The position numbers were made by a program, and so were the translations under genes. The notes beneath the pieces were generated by a model. The model ran no database searches. It worked only from the letters and a program-made list of their open reading frames with translations, and was not told the origin of the DNA. Below, piece by piece: positions 46,293 to 58,060 of a stretch of 64,000 nt of DNA. Origin of the DNA: Paralithodes platypus (Eukaryota; Arthropoda; Malacostraca; Decapoda; Lithodidae); the NCBI GenBank assembly GCA_032716605.1, contig CM064572.1:38346915-38410914 (forward strand), given 5' to 3'. The number at the start of each line of letters is the position of its first letter. The stretch's first letter is position 1.

Positions 46293-46393
46293 TTATGCAT
46301 GAAAAAAGAGCACGGAAACAAGGCCATTTATGGTAAAACCACCCGCTGGGCGGTACATAGAAATTACCGCCTTGGCCGCTCGTAAGGTGTTAA

Positions 46394-46557
46394 AATGTAA
46401 TATTTTACATTTTTGTATATCTCTTATTGGTTTCGTGAAAATATTCACATATATGCAAATAGCTATGAATGGAAATGCGAATACGAATATTGAAAAACAT
46501 AGCGAATATTCGCACATACGAATACGAAGCGGATATTCGGTCCATTTCATATATATA
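46394..46557. mobile_element. hAT-like terminus
   Basis: GCGAATACGAATATTG repeats and GGATATTCGGTCCATTTC, the inverted counterpart of the terminus at 41510. It may be the far end of the same old element. Confidence 0.45.
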
Positions 46558-46559
46558 CC

Positions 46560-46600
<41 letters not shown>
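46558..46600. repeat. (TA)n
   Basis: (TA)n at 46558-46600, preceded by ACCGGTATATA as at several other tracts in the window. Confidence 0.9.
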
Positions 46601-46602
<2 letters not shown>

Positions 46603-47174
46603 GGGATGTTCGGAAATTCCACCGATAAAATAAGAGAGTAGGTAGATAAAACTATTGTAAGCAATATTTTCAGATGAAAAAAAAAACTAAATTACATTGA
46701 AAACAAGTTACAAGACTTGCTAGGTTAGTACTACAGGACTTGTTAGATATAACGAGACATGGATTTAATATTTTAATAACGTTTTATTAACCACCAGTTA
46801 TTTTTAGTAAGTTAGAAATTATAGTTTTACGTTGGTAAAATAATATAGAATTTCCAATTATTATTATGTAGCGTTTTTTTACTTACGTACACCTCAATTT
46901 GCTAATATGTAAAGATAGAATACTCATTTTTTTTAAGAGCTTCATAAATCATTTTCCGAATCAAGTGTTCAGTCCAACCTGAGGAATGGTGGGGAACAGT
47001 GTTCGGACGTGTGGACAAGTCTCTGTCCCCGGTCAGGCCTACATTTATTATTATAATTAAATGTTCTCTAACTCATTATTGGTATGGAAAAACGTTATTT
47101 AGTACAAAATGTATTTTTTTTTTTAGTGATAATTCTGTATTTTTTTCGTCGGTGGAATTTTCGAACAGGGTGTA
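46600..47174. mobile_element. Mariner-like MITE
   Basis: Terminal repeats TACGGGATGTTCGGAAATTC and its imperfect inverse ending GAACAGGGTGTA; both contain AATTCCACCGA. TA at both borders. 575 bp, no transposase. Confidence 0.7.
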
Positions 47175-47194
47175 TATAATTATATACAAACCAA

Positions 47195-47240
47195 ATACTA
47201 TTTGAAATTAGAAGGGGTACTCGGGAGACCACATACCTAG
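47195..47240. repeat. Repeat R, left part
   Basis: GAGACCACATACCT matches the left part of R at 57030-57075. The rest of this copy continues at 48401 after LINE-C. Confidence 0.55.
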
Positions 47241-48405
47241 GCATCTAAATGGACCAATGTAAGTAGCGGGGTACCCCAGGGATCGGTACTAGAACAAATT
47301 ATCTTTCTAATTTACATCAACGACATAAATGAGGGTCTCACCTGTACAATCTCAAAATTTGCTGACGATGCAAAAATTGCAAATAGCGTACTCTCAAAAG
47401 AACAAGTTGACGATATGCAGCACAATCTATATAAGTTTGTCATGTTGGGCCCAAATTTGGCAGATGAGTTTCAATGCGGATACATGTAAAGTACTACATA
47501 TCGGATACCAAAATGAGAAAGCAAACTATTCGACGAATGGCACTCAGCTTAAGAATGTAAACAGAGAAACCGATCTGGGAGTAACAATATCGAGTAACCT
47601 AAAACCGAGTCAACAATGTTCAGAAGTTGTTAAGAAAGCAAACAAAATAATTGGCTTTATAGGCAGGTCATTTGAGCATAAATCCAAAGACGTTATCCTA
47701 ACCCTTTACAATTCCGTAGTCCGCCCTCTTCTGGAATACTGTGTTCAATCCTGGTGCCCGTATTACCAAAAAGATATAGACAAGCTTGAACGAGTTCAAC
47801 GTAGAATTACCAAAATGATACCTAGCCTAAAGAACAAACCATACGAGGAGCGTCTTAGAGAATTAAATCTATTTCCTTTAACCCAGCGCAGATTAAGAGG
47901 CGACTTAATTCAAGTGTTCAAAATCATCAAAGGCATCGACAATATGAACTGTAGTAAGTACTTCACTATCGACCAATCTAATTACACGCAGGGAAACGGT
48001 TGCAAAATTATTGGTAAATCCTTTAACTTACACTAAGAATTTCTTCTTCAAACGAGTTGTCAACTTGTGGAATGGGCTTCCCCGAGACGTAATAGACTGC
48101 AGTACCGTAGATTCATTTAAACTTCGCCTAGACAAATATCTCGCATCAAACCCGCAACTGACAGTGTTTGTAAATGAATAACTTTATTGTATCTCCCCCC
48201 CCTCAGTTACTAACCCATCTGTCCCCTACTAACTTCCTAATCCTGCCTTGGACATTAGTTCCAGGGCAGTAGTTTCCTTTCCAATGTTCCCTTACCCACT
48301 CTAAACCACTGTTTTGACACTTGATCCTCAGTGTTTTGGAGGACAAGCAGCCTAGAAGGGTCACTAGGGCTGTTGTTGCTTGATTTCCTTTGTACTCCTT
48401 TGTAC
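47241..48405 (+). pseudogene. LINE-C copy 2, 5'-truncated
   Basis: Starts at ASKWTNVSSGVPQG (RT block B), then KFADDAKIA, SCWAQIWQMSFN and PLTQRRLRGDLIQ. Frameshifts near 47330 and 47440 and a small deletion near 48030. The 3' tail ends TTTGTACTCCTTTGTAC at 48405, as in copy 1. Inserted in repeat R with a short ACCT duplication. Confidence 0.85.
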
Positions 48406-48642
48406 CTCAGCCTGCGCTGGCGGAGGTATGTGGTTTACCGATCGCCTCCTAAATAGAATCACTTCTTCCTTGGCGCATATCCTATCTGTCCGCCTAATTT
48501 CGTGAACATAGGTTCATAACTTTGTGAGATTATCTTGTTTACAGACAAACAGACACAAACAAACATACACACCTTTTGAAACTGAATACAATCGTCCAAT
48601 AATAGCCAGAATATAGTTGAAAGGACGTCGCCGGTAATGTGG
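48401..48642. repeat. Repeat R, right part, and a foldback F arm
   Basis: 48401-48575: CAGCCTGCGCTGGCGGAGGT, GCATATCCTATCTG and GGTTCATAACTTTGTGA, ending with ACAAACAGACA repeats. 48576-48642: right arm of family F (AATCGTCCAATAATAGCCAG, GACGTCGCCGGTA). Confidence 0.6.
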
Positions 48643-48768
48643 GGGTTTAATATGTCACTTCCAATAATATGCTCAAAAAGTATTTTTTTCAAACACACAT
48701 GTCTCTACTGATTAGGAAGGTAATTTGAATACAAAAATACTTATTATGCAATATTATACAATATTATA

Positions 48769-48802
<34 letters not shown>

Positions 48803-49667
48803 ATTATTATTATCATTATATACGAAACATGATTATACATTACCATACATTATCATTATACATCAGCATTATTGATATATATTACACATTATGCATTTTA
48901 AACCTACATTGCTCTGCCGATTACGAAGGCAATTTGAATAAATAAAAGGTTGTAGGCAATGGAGTGAGCTTATTATGCAGTATTATACATTATGATGGAC
49001 GAGCTATTTCTATTTAGCATATATAGGCTACTGTATATACCGAATATTACATGGATATTATACTGGGGCTGTGTGTGGTGTAGTGGTGGTGGTGGTGGTG
49101 GTGGTGGTGGTGGTGTGGTGGTGTAGGTGATGGGGTTGTTGTTGTTGTTGTGTTGTTGGTGGTGCTAGTGGTGGTAGTATTGGTGATGGTGTTGTTGTGG
49201 TGTTGTTGTTGTGTTGTTATTGGTGGTAGTGGTGGTAGTAGCGGTGGTGGTATTGATAGTGGTGGTGGTGATGGTGGTGGGATTATTCAGTTCCGTCAGT
49301 TAAATTCAGTTAAGACACTTACATCCGATTTAGCATAGACAGTACCGTACTGCTAAATTTGAGTTTAGACTATTACATTAAGTTAGGAGTTCTGTTTAAA
49401 GTTTAACTCAATTCATCTCAGTTAAATACAGTCCTGACATAATTATAAATTAAGTTGATTTAATACCAATTATAAACTTCAATTTAGCTTAGACCGTTCA
49501 AATTCAAGTATTGTATGTTCAGTGTGTGTGGGGGTGTGTATCTGTATGTATGTGTGTGTGTGTGTGTGTATGTGGGAGATATATATATATATCTATTTAT
49601 AGAGAGAGATATGGGGGTATCGAGTACATGCTTATCTCCATCAACGAGTTAGACACATACACACATA

Positions 49668-49731
<64 letters not shown>

Positions 49732-50014
49732 GAGTGAGTTAGGCAAGTCAAAAGTTACACACAACCACACACCATCAATCACACACACACACACACACCT
49801 TATCTCCCTCCCCTGTCAAAAGTTCCACACATACACTTTTTTTTTTTTTTTTTTTTTTTTACAATTTGTTCAAATAGATTTTTTAAGATTTTAGTCAATA
49901 CAATTACATTTCAAATCAGTTAGACCTTTCAAACCTGGACTTACAAAAAATTCACAAAAACATGAAATTTTATATACTGTACAGCATATATACAGTATAT
50001 AGATATATATATAC

Positions 50015-50092
<78 letters not shown>

Positions 50093-50389
50093 TGGTTGCT
50101 AAAGCGAAAGAAAGTTCCACACATATACACACACACACACACCTTATCTCCCTCCACTGTCAAAAAGTTCCACACATACACACATATTTTTCACGCGCTT
50201 GACAGAGTTCCAATAACAGAAATTTGGTGGTTGCTTCTGGCTCTGTAAACGATAGATATAGAAAGATAGATACTTGGATAGATAGATAGATATAGAGATA
50301 GATAAATAGATAGATAGATAAACAGAGATAGATATGTAAGAAATGTAGATAGATATAGCTAAATGGATGGACTAAAAGAGAGAGTTGGA
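48643..50389. repeat. Microsatellite region, no gene
   Basis: (TTA)n 48770-48800, (GTG)n-rich 49080-49280, (GT)n 49552-49570, (GA)n 49672-49728, (CA)n 49780-49798, T-run 49839-49860, (TA)n 50016-50090, a degenerate (GATA)n tract 50268-50360. 49290-49500 contains TTCAGTTAA-like words only. Confidence 0.8.
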
Positions 50390-50545
50390 TAATTACGTAG
50401 ATCCACAGACTGCACAGACCTAGCGGCCTCTACTAGGCAGTCCGGACTTAATTCTAAAAAAAAATGCTACCAAGTGAAAGGTAAAGTTCTCCCCACCCAC
50501 CACTCCCTCCGACCAAGAGTCGGCATGAAATACAACCGGAAACAA
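50390..50545 (-). repeat. LINE-A 3' end fragment
   Basis: Reverse complement of the LINE-A tail: TAGGCAGTCCGGACTTAAT and CCTCCGACCAAGAGTCGGCATG match 1805-1975. No coding sequence remains. Confidence 0.75.
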
Positions 50546-50679
50546 AAATGGAAAATATTGATTACTACTGATACGTAACCTATATTATTCTCATGCATTA
50601 TTATTATCATTATTATTTATTATGTTCTCTCCACCAACCAAATTTACTCCTAAACTCGATTAATGAAATTAACAAACAC

Positions 50680-50762
50680 ATGTGGCAGTCCGGGGATTCG
50701 AACCTAGGATGCTCACACCGAAAATCAACACACTTATGCATTGCACCACGAAGACAGTTAAA
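50680..50762 (-). mobile_element. tRNA-derived SINE-like sequence 1
   Basis: Minus strand A-box-like TGGTGCAATGCA and B-box GGTTCGAATCC with tRNA-like spacing. Confidence 0.5.
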
Positions 50763-50775
50763 GAAAGGTGGACAA

Positions 50776-50855
50776 GCCTACGATTTATTATGCAGTTTCG
50801 AATCTTGCATATCAATCTAAGCATGTACACACTTTCCAACTGCGCTATCATAGGC
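50776..50855 (-). mobile_element. tRNA-like sequence 2
   Basis: Minus strand: GCCTATG pairs with CGTAGGC as a 7-bp acceptor-like stem, A-box TAGCGCAGTTGG, B-box-like GATTCGAAAC. The T-loop is too long for a normal tRNA, so a tRNA pseudogene or SINE head. Confidence 0.4.
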
Positions 50856-51191
50856 TATGCATATTATTAATTTTTTGCATTTAATATTATTATTACTGTT
50901 GTTATTGTTTTGTTACTAATAGTACCTTAATCTCCTCGAAATGTATGTCTAGATTCCTTTTGAATGCGTCGGTTGTATTACATTGCACCACTCAAAGCAA
51001 AGAAATAAAAACATTAATAAATAAATAAATTAATTAATACATACATGCATAAATACAAAATAAATAAATAAACAAATAACAAATAAAATAAAAGCCAGCA
51101 AAGCAGCCACCCTGAATGCACTTGCGGTGGATCGAAGGCTAATAATAACAGCAGTGGAGGAATGTGCTGCCTGGAGTGCTGTTGTTCTATG
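50856..51191. other. No gene; (AATA)n
   Basis: (AATA)n-like tract 51001-51090; the rest is unassigned. Confidence 0.6.
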
Positions 51192-51421
51192 TTAACCCTC
51201 TCCGACATATGACGCGATCTTGAGCCTATTAGGGATACTTTAAAGCCTTTGTTACCATCAGGGGTATTTATAAACCTTTAGTTTAGTTACTTCAACCTCT
51301 GCAGTTGTCTTTGAGTTAGCTGTGGGCAGAAAACTAATTTTGGAGTGGTAATTATAAGAGTGAGAGAACTATTTCTTATTGCTAATCTGGCAACCTCTGC
51401 GTCATATGTGCGTGAAAGGGT
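51192..51421. mobile_element. TTAA-type MITE with ACCCT ends
   Basis: Left TTAACCCTCTCCGACATATG and right CATATGTGCGTGAAAGGGT are imperfect inverted repeats around ACATATGACGC. About 230 bp, non-coding. Only the left TTAA is preserved. Confidence 0.55.
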
Positions 51422-51892
51422 GCTGGTGGCTCAAGGCTGATGGTGCTATTCTGATTTGGTGCTTTATAGTGATATAGATGTATTGATAGCTAGATAGATA
51501 GATATAGATAGATAGATAGATAAATAATTCGATGGATATATTTAGATAGATATATAGATAAGTAGATAGATAGATAAAGATACATAGACATATGAAGAGA
51601 TACATAGATATATGAATAGATAGACAAATATAGTTATATGCTGTAGATAGATGAGCACCGCTGGCAAACAGCCAGGGCCCTCCTCCTCCCCCCTACCCCT
51701 CACCCCCACCCACCAATGTTTATCTTTACTTTATATATTGGTTCAATAACAATAAAAACAATAGCATAAAAAAGGACCCCTTCTCTCCTCCCCCTCCCCC
51801 CCAACTACCATTTTCTATACTTAGGGCCAGCTATTCTAATGGCCTGCGACATAACTTTTAAATGGGGCATACAATCTGAAAAGGACGGCCCT
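51422..51892. repeat. (GATA)n and unassigned
   Basis: Degenerate (GATA)n 51480-51640, then C-rich and unassigned sequence; no gene. Confidence 0.7.
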
Positions 51893-52014
51893 TTAACCCC
51901 TTCTGTACCGGCGACGTATTTGTAAGTATATTCTAGTCATATGTAGACGATTTTGTGCTGTTTAAGAAGGTTCTGTGGTAGCAAAAATAGTTAAGGGAGA
52001 TAGTTCGAAGCCTG

Positions 52015-52571
52015 TTTACCCCTTCACCACCAATACGTAATTTGCATCATATTCTGGCTACCATTAGACGATTTTCTCTAGTTTATAATCTACCTTTACG
52101 ACTCAAATGGGTACATACGAAGTCAATACACCTTCTTAAGGGGAGACTGGCCGTTTGTTTGGTCTATTAATTCATTAATTTATTCATATATATTTTTAAA
52201 GTTTCCTCCCTAGACCTCCATCAAGCTTAGAAAAACACCCCCTAGACCCCCCCTTCAAGATAAATCTGAGAGGCCGGTTCCTCTTAAAATTGAAGGCTTG
52301 CTATCGCTCGCCAGGAAATAATCGACACTTAAATGGCACGAAAGGTCTTACAATTAACAACGAAATGGGGCGAAAGGTGTTAAAATCGCCAAACTAATGG
52401 GCCGAACATCTTATAATCTCAAAACTAGTGGGGCTAAACATTAGGGAGAAGGGGGTCCAGAAAACCGGTCTGCCTCCCCTTAATAACACAGGTCCTTCTT
52501 AAACTGCATAAAAACATAAAATGTTAGCCAGAATCAAAGGTAAAAAGGCGTCATGGTGTTGAAGGGGTTAA
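52015..52571. mobile_element. Foldback F, middle element of the nest
   Basis: TTTACCCCTTCACC... (52015) pairs with ...GTGTTGAAGGGGTTAA (52571); arms carry ATTCTGGCTACC/TAGCCAGAAT. It contains a complete M1 MITE. Confidence 0.72.
52136..52484 (-). mobile_element. MITE M1, innermost element of the nest
   Basis: TTAAGGGGAGACTGGCC to GGTCTGCCTCCCCTTAA, with CCTCTTAAAATTGAAGGC and the CGCTATCGCTCGCCAGG core. Confidence 0.8.
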
Positions 52572-52700
52572 TTGCTGGAGGACCTTTCTAAACTGGATAA
52601 CATCGTCTAACAACAGCCAGAATAGAGACAAAAAAAGATGGCACCGGTACTGAAAGGGTTAAATGAGGCACACAAGCTGAAACAAACGGATCCATTATCT

Positions 52701-53061
52701 TTAAGGGGAGATGGGCTGGTTTTCTGGAACACTTTCTCCCTCGTGTATAGCCCCATTATGTTTTGAGATTTTAAGACGTTCGGCCCATTAGTTTGACGAT
52801 TTTAACACCTTTCACCCCATTTCGTTGTCAATTTTAAGTCCTTTCGTGCCATTTAAGTGTTGATTTTTGTCTTGGCGAGCGATAGCGAGCCTGTAATTAT
52901 ATGAGGCCGGGACATTTTTTGTTTTTACCAAAAAAATTACAAATTTATCTTGAAGTAAGGCGTATTTTTTGTTTTAAGATTGACGGAGGTCTAGCGAGGA
53001 ATCTAAAAATGATATGAATAACTCAATATATAAACCAAAAAAACAGCCACTGCCCCCTTAA
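52701..53061 (+). mobile_element. MITE M1, complete
   Basis: TTAAGGGGAGATGG to TGCCCCCTTAA; core CTTGGCGAGCGATAGCGAGCC. Shares its right TTAA (53058-53061) with the next copy. Confidence 0.8.
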
Positions 53062-53414
53062 GGGGAGATAAGTCGTTTTTCAGGTCCCCTTTCTCCCTCG
53101 TGTTAAGCCCCATTTGTTATAAGACGTTAGGTCCGTTAGTTTGGCGATTTTAAGACCTTGCGTCCAATTTCATTGTCAATTTTAATACCAATTGTGCCAT
53201 TTAGTTGTTGATTTTTTTCCTGGCGAGCGATAGCGATCCTGTAATTATAAGAGAAACCGGCCTTCGGCCGGGACATATTTCTACCGAAAAATTTACAAAT
53301 TTATCTTGAGGGGGGGGTCTAGGGGAGAGTTTTTTTAAGTTTGAGGGATATCTAGCGGGGAAACTAAATAATACATTAATTAAGAGGCCAAACAAAAACA
53401 GCCAGTCCCCTTAA
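53058..53414 (+). mobile_element. MITE M1, complete, back to back
   Basis: TTAAGGGGAGATAAG to CAGTCCCCTTAA; palindrome CCGGCCTTCGGCCGG present at 53259-53273. Confidence 0.8.
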
Positions 53415-53610
53415 TCCTGGACGACGCTAGGGAGTGTTATACAACCTATACAGAGGGTGGGCAGTACAGACAAAATATAAAGTTCTCCGACGGGCTGGCT
53501 CATAAAACATATCATTTTAAGGATGGGGGTATTTTGTTTATTTATTTATTTATGTACTATTATTATTATTTGTATTATTAGTATTATTATTATTATTATT
53601 ATTATTATTC
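53415..53610. repeat. Unassigned and (TTA)n
   Basis: (TTA)n 53562-53609; the rest unassigned. Confidence 0.6.
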
Positions 53611-53822
53611 AATTTTATTCCCTAGACCTCCAAGCTTAAAAGAATACCTCCAAGATCCCCCTTCGAGAAAAATTTGTACATTTTTCGGTAGAAAAATGTG
53701 TCGGTCGAAGGCCAGTTCCTCTTAAATTAAAGGCTCGCTATCGTTCGCCAGGAAAAAATCGACTCCTAAATGGCACGAAAGGTCTTAACATTGAAAGAGG
53801 TTCAGAAAAAAACTCTCCCCAT
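53611..53822 (-). mobile_element. MITE M1, internally deleted
   Basis: CCTAGACCTCCAAGC, TTTCGGTAGAAAAATG, CGCTATCGTTCGCCAGG, then a shortened end CTCTCCCC without TTAA. Confidence 0.65.
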
Positions 53823-53852
53823 AAACCTTTGAGTATTATCTTCCCTTGGAAG

Positions 53853-54227
53853 TTAAGGGAGCCCACCTCGCATTTTTTCTCTTTCTCTCCTTCTCTCTTT
53901 GGCTTGTATCCATTCGGCCCCTACTGTTTTAAGACGTTCACACCCATCCAGGTGTCAATATTTTCCTGGCGAGCGGTAGCGATCCTTCATATATATATTA
54001 TTGCTTTGACAGCAAGCTAAATTTGTAAATTTGTTAATAGAAAAATTTCTCCGGCGAAGCCGGTTTTCTCCATACAATGATGGCTCGCTATCGCCCGCCA
54101 GGAAGAAATCGACACCTGGATGGGGATAAACGTCTTAAAGCAGTTGGCTGAATGGGGCCGAATGGATACAAGCCAGGGAAAGAGAGAAAAGGAGAGAAGG
54201 TTAAAAAAAAAACGGTGACCCCCTTAA
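53853..54227. mobile_element. MITE M1b, long-TIR subfamily
   Basis: TTAAGGGAGCCCACCTCG to GTGACCCCCTTAA. Long inverted arms: TTGGCTTGTATCCATTCGGC on the left pairs with GGCCGAATGGATACAAGCC on the right. The core GGCGAGCGGTAGCGA links it to M1. Confidence 0.75.
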
Positions 54228-54345
54228 TCTAGACAGTCTTTAGCCTTATAATTCCTACAGATCCTTACTAAATTGCATAACACCCTGAAATGATAGCCAG
54301 AATACACTGTTAAAATGCGTCATATTCTTCAAAGGGGTAAATATT
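54228..54345. mobile_element. Foldback F, right arm only
   Basis: TACAGATCCTTACTAAATTG, GATAGCCAGAATACAC and AAAGGGGTAA; the left arm is missing, replaced by the M1b element. Confidence 0.55.
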
Positions 54346-54415
54346 GCTATTTACTTCAAACTGTACAGCGTTGTCGAATCAAGGGGTCTGTGTGAGTTTG
54401 TATCTATGTAACTCT

Positions 54416-54485
<70 letters not shown>

Positions 54486-54811
54486 CCTTTGAAGTAGGCT
54501 TGCATGTACACTGTATCTATATATTGAGGATCGGGTATTTCAAGCGTAAGTGTTGGATAGTTACATACAAGGGATTATAGCGAGAGAGAGAGAGAGAGAA
54601 AGAAAGTGTGTGAGAGTGAGTAGTGAAAGAATAATTTTAGCTAACCTCCTACACAGATATGATGAAAGAAAATATTGTGTGTGTGTGTGAACGTGTGCTT
54701 GTTAGTATTTACATAAACCCTTTGACATAATTATCCTCATGTCAAACACACTTAATTAACTTCAGTAACTACACACAATGTAAACAAACTTATCTATTTT
54801 GTAAACCGGAA
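54346..54811. repeat. (CT)n and unassigned
   Basis: 54387-54417 weakly resembles the LINE-A end block; (CT)n 54418-54480; (GA)n 54578-54600; no gene. Confidence 0.65.
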
Positions 54812-55171
54812 TTAAGGGGGAGGTAGTCGCTTTGTCTGGACCCCCTTCTCCCTCATGTTTAGCATAATTATTAGTTGTGAAAATGTAAGACGTTCATTCC
54901 ATTGTTTTGGCAATTTTGAGACCTTTCGCTCAATTTCTTTGTCAATATTAAGACCTATCGTGCCTTTTAAGTGTCGATTCTTTTCCTGGTGAGCGATAGC
55001 GAGCCTGTAAGTTTAGAAGGAACCGTGGGACATTTTTCAACCGAAAAAATAACAAATTTATCTTGAAAAGGGGTCAAGGGGTTGTACTTTTAAGCTTGAT
55101 GGAGGTCTAGCGAGAAAACTCAAAATACATGAATAAATATATACATTGACCAAAAACCAAGCACTACCCCC
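54812..55171 (+). mobile_element. MITE M1
   Basis: TTAAGGGGGAGGTAGTCGC to CACTACCCCC; the right TTAA has been lost. Core TTTTCCTGGTGAGCGATAGC. Confidence 0.7.
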
Positions 55172-56326
<1,155 letters not shown>

Positions 56327-56698
56327 TGCAGTAATCTCTTGGTAAATCAGCCAATATTTCTGTGTCAAACAACCAATTATTTCACTCAGGTTTTCTCCCT
56401 TTAATGTCTTCGGCCACTTGTGTAGCTTGGGTTTGTTTTTAGTTTGATTCATTATTTTACAGACAGACAGACAGACAGACAGGCCGACAGATAGATAGAT
56501 AGACATGTATAATTGTTCTTTATTTAATATGTAATTCATCAAAAACTTCTTATTACAGCAAAACTAATGTCTGTTACTGCTACTAATACTTGGTGATGGT
56601 GATGATGATGGTGATGATGATGATGATGTTTATGGTGATGATGGTGATGATTATGGTGGTGGTGATGATAATGATGATAATGCAGGTGGTATACTGTA
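56327..56698. repeat. Unassigned, (ACAG)n and (GAT)n
   Basis: (ACAG)n 56460-56480, GAT-rich 56595-56690; no gene. Confidence 0.65.
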
Positions 56699-56908
56699 GG
56701 TAGCGCTAACGAGCTTGACAATTTTCTTGACCCCATAACTTCTCATAACTCAAAATTAATGAGAGCAATCGAGCTGACATTTCTATCATTAGGGAGGAAG
56801 AGCCCATCGGAAAATAGGTGTAAATATTTACAGCCTGTTTGCTCTAGGTCCTTTTGAGTTATGAGAAGTTAAGGGGTCAAGACAATTGTCAAGTTCATTG
56901 GCGTAACC
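56699..56908. mobile_element. TA-flanked MITE with ~55-bp TIRs
   Basis: Arms GCTTGACAATTTTCTTGACC and GGTCAAGACAATTGTCAAG extend about 55 bp each, flanked by TA (56697-56698 and 56909-56910). Non-coding; Tc1/mariner-type by duplication only. Confidence 0.7.
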
Positions 56909-57035
56909 TATAATGATGTTGATAATGATGATGATGATGATGCTTATTACTAGAATTATGTCGATAGTGAAAACGTTGAAGATGACAATATATACAGTAT
57001 ATGATGATAAACAAGTAGGGAACTTGGTAGATCAC

Positions 57036-57150
57036 ATACCTCCGCCTACACTGGGGGAGGTATGCGCCCTACCAAGTACCTCTTAAATTGAATCACGTCT
57101 TCCTTGACGCATATCCTATCTGCCCACCAAATTTTGTGATAATCGGTTCA
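57036..57150. repeat. Repeat R, left part of an interrupted copy
   Basis: CATACCTCCGCCTACAC, GCATATCCTATCTGCCC, ending CGGTTCA. Continues at 57986 after LINE-D. Confidence 0.65.
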
Positions 57151-57978
57151 TCTATCTATCTATCTATATGCTCAGGCCCAATCCCCAATTTAGGGGTAGC
57201 CGACTCAAGACAGAGCAAGAACAGGGAAAACACAAAAACAACATAAAACAAAAATAAACACAGATAAAAAACACAAACTCATACACATCCAGGTCACCCA
57301 GGAGAAGACCCAGAGACCAGGGTTACCAAGGTCGCTCCAGCACTCCCCCGGCCCCTGACCACCCGAAGAGGTTCCGATCTCGGTAGGCAGACATGCAGCG
57401 GAGCCAAAGCCACAAGCCCTCCCACCACACTTCCAGGCACACCCTTCATATTAATCGTCTCCCCGGGCCAGGCGCCTGATGGACTATTATCTAGTCGAAC
57501 TTGCACCCGACCCCTTACTCCAAATGACCACGTGTTCACTCAACTATTCACAAGCATTCTCCATTCACTCCTGTCCACCACCACTTCCCCTGCCTGATCT
57601 ATAGTCATTCCTCTATCATCCAAAGCCTTTCTTACACAGTCTCTCCATCTCAATGGGGGTCTTCCTGCCCTTCTATCTCCCCTTGTATCTGACTCACATA
57701 TTCTCTTTGTGAGCCTTTCGTCTCCCATTCGTTCAACATGACCATACCAGCTCAGCACCCTTCTGTCCTCTCTGGCTGACAAATGTTCCTGCTGCCCCAC
57801 TCTCCTACGTATCTCTTCATTCCTCAATCTGTCTCTACGAGTAACTCCACACATACTCCTCAAGCAGCTCATCTCCATCACATCCAGCCCTCTTTTCTCC
57901 TTTTTCTTCAGAGCCCATGTCTCAGCCCCATACATCACTGTTGGCACAACAATTCCTTGATACAGTGCTACAGTGATA
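57151..57978 (-). pseudogene. LINE-D copy 2 with 7-bp target duplication
   Basis: Minus frame 58043-57540 reads VMYGAETWALKKKEK, DVMEMSCLRSMCGVTRRDR, LSWYGHVERMGDERLTKRI and GRPPLRWRDCVRKAL to a stop; codons before 57978 belong to repeat R. The 3' UTR (57150-57540) ends in a (GATA)n tail. CGGTTCA flanks it at 57144-57150 and 57979-57985, a clean insertion. Domains upstream of the C-terminal region are absent (5' truncation). Confidence 0.85.
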
Positions 57979-57985
57979 CGGTTCA

Positions 57986-58060
57986 TAACTTTATGAAATA
58001 TCTTGTATTCAGAAAACGGAAGCAAATACATAACCTCCGTCAAATTTTGTTGGCGGAAAT
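57986..58060. repeat. Repeat R, right part
   Basis: TAACTTTATGAAATATCTTG, as in 48515-48540. Confidence 0.6.

Larger units (their letters stand above)
44428..46393. mobile_element. TTAA element P, copy 2, interrupted
   Basis: TTAA at 44428-44431 and 46390-46393. Related to 41887-42380. The left end has two boxes GGGCCCGACTTAAGTC (44445-44460 and 44490-44505). It is interrupted at 44814/46293 by the Harbinger-like element. Confidence 0.7.
51893..52662. mobile_element. Foldback F, outer element of a three-level nest
   Basis: Left arm from TTAACCCCTTCTGTACCGG (51893) to about 52014; right arm 52572-52662 ending CACCGGTACTGAAAGGGTTAA. The arms are inverted copies separated by the inner element inserted at a TTAA in the loop. 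The uninterrupted loop is seen at 59575-59590. Confidence 0.75.
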
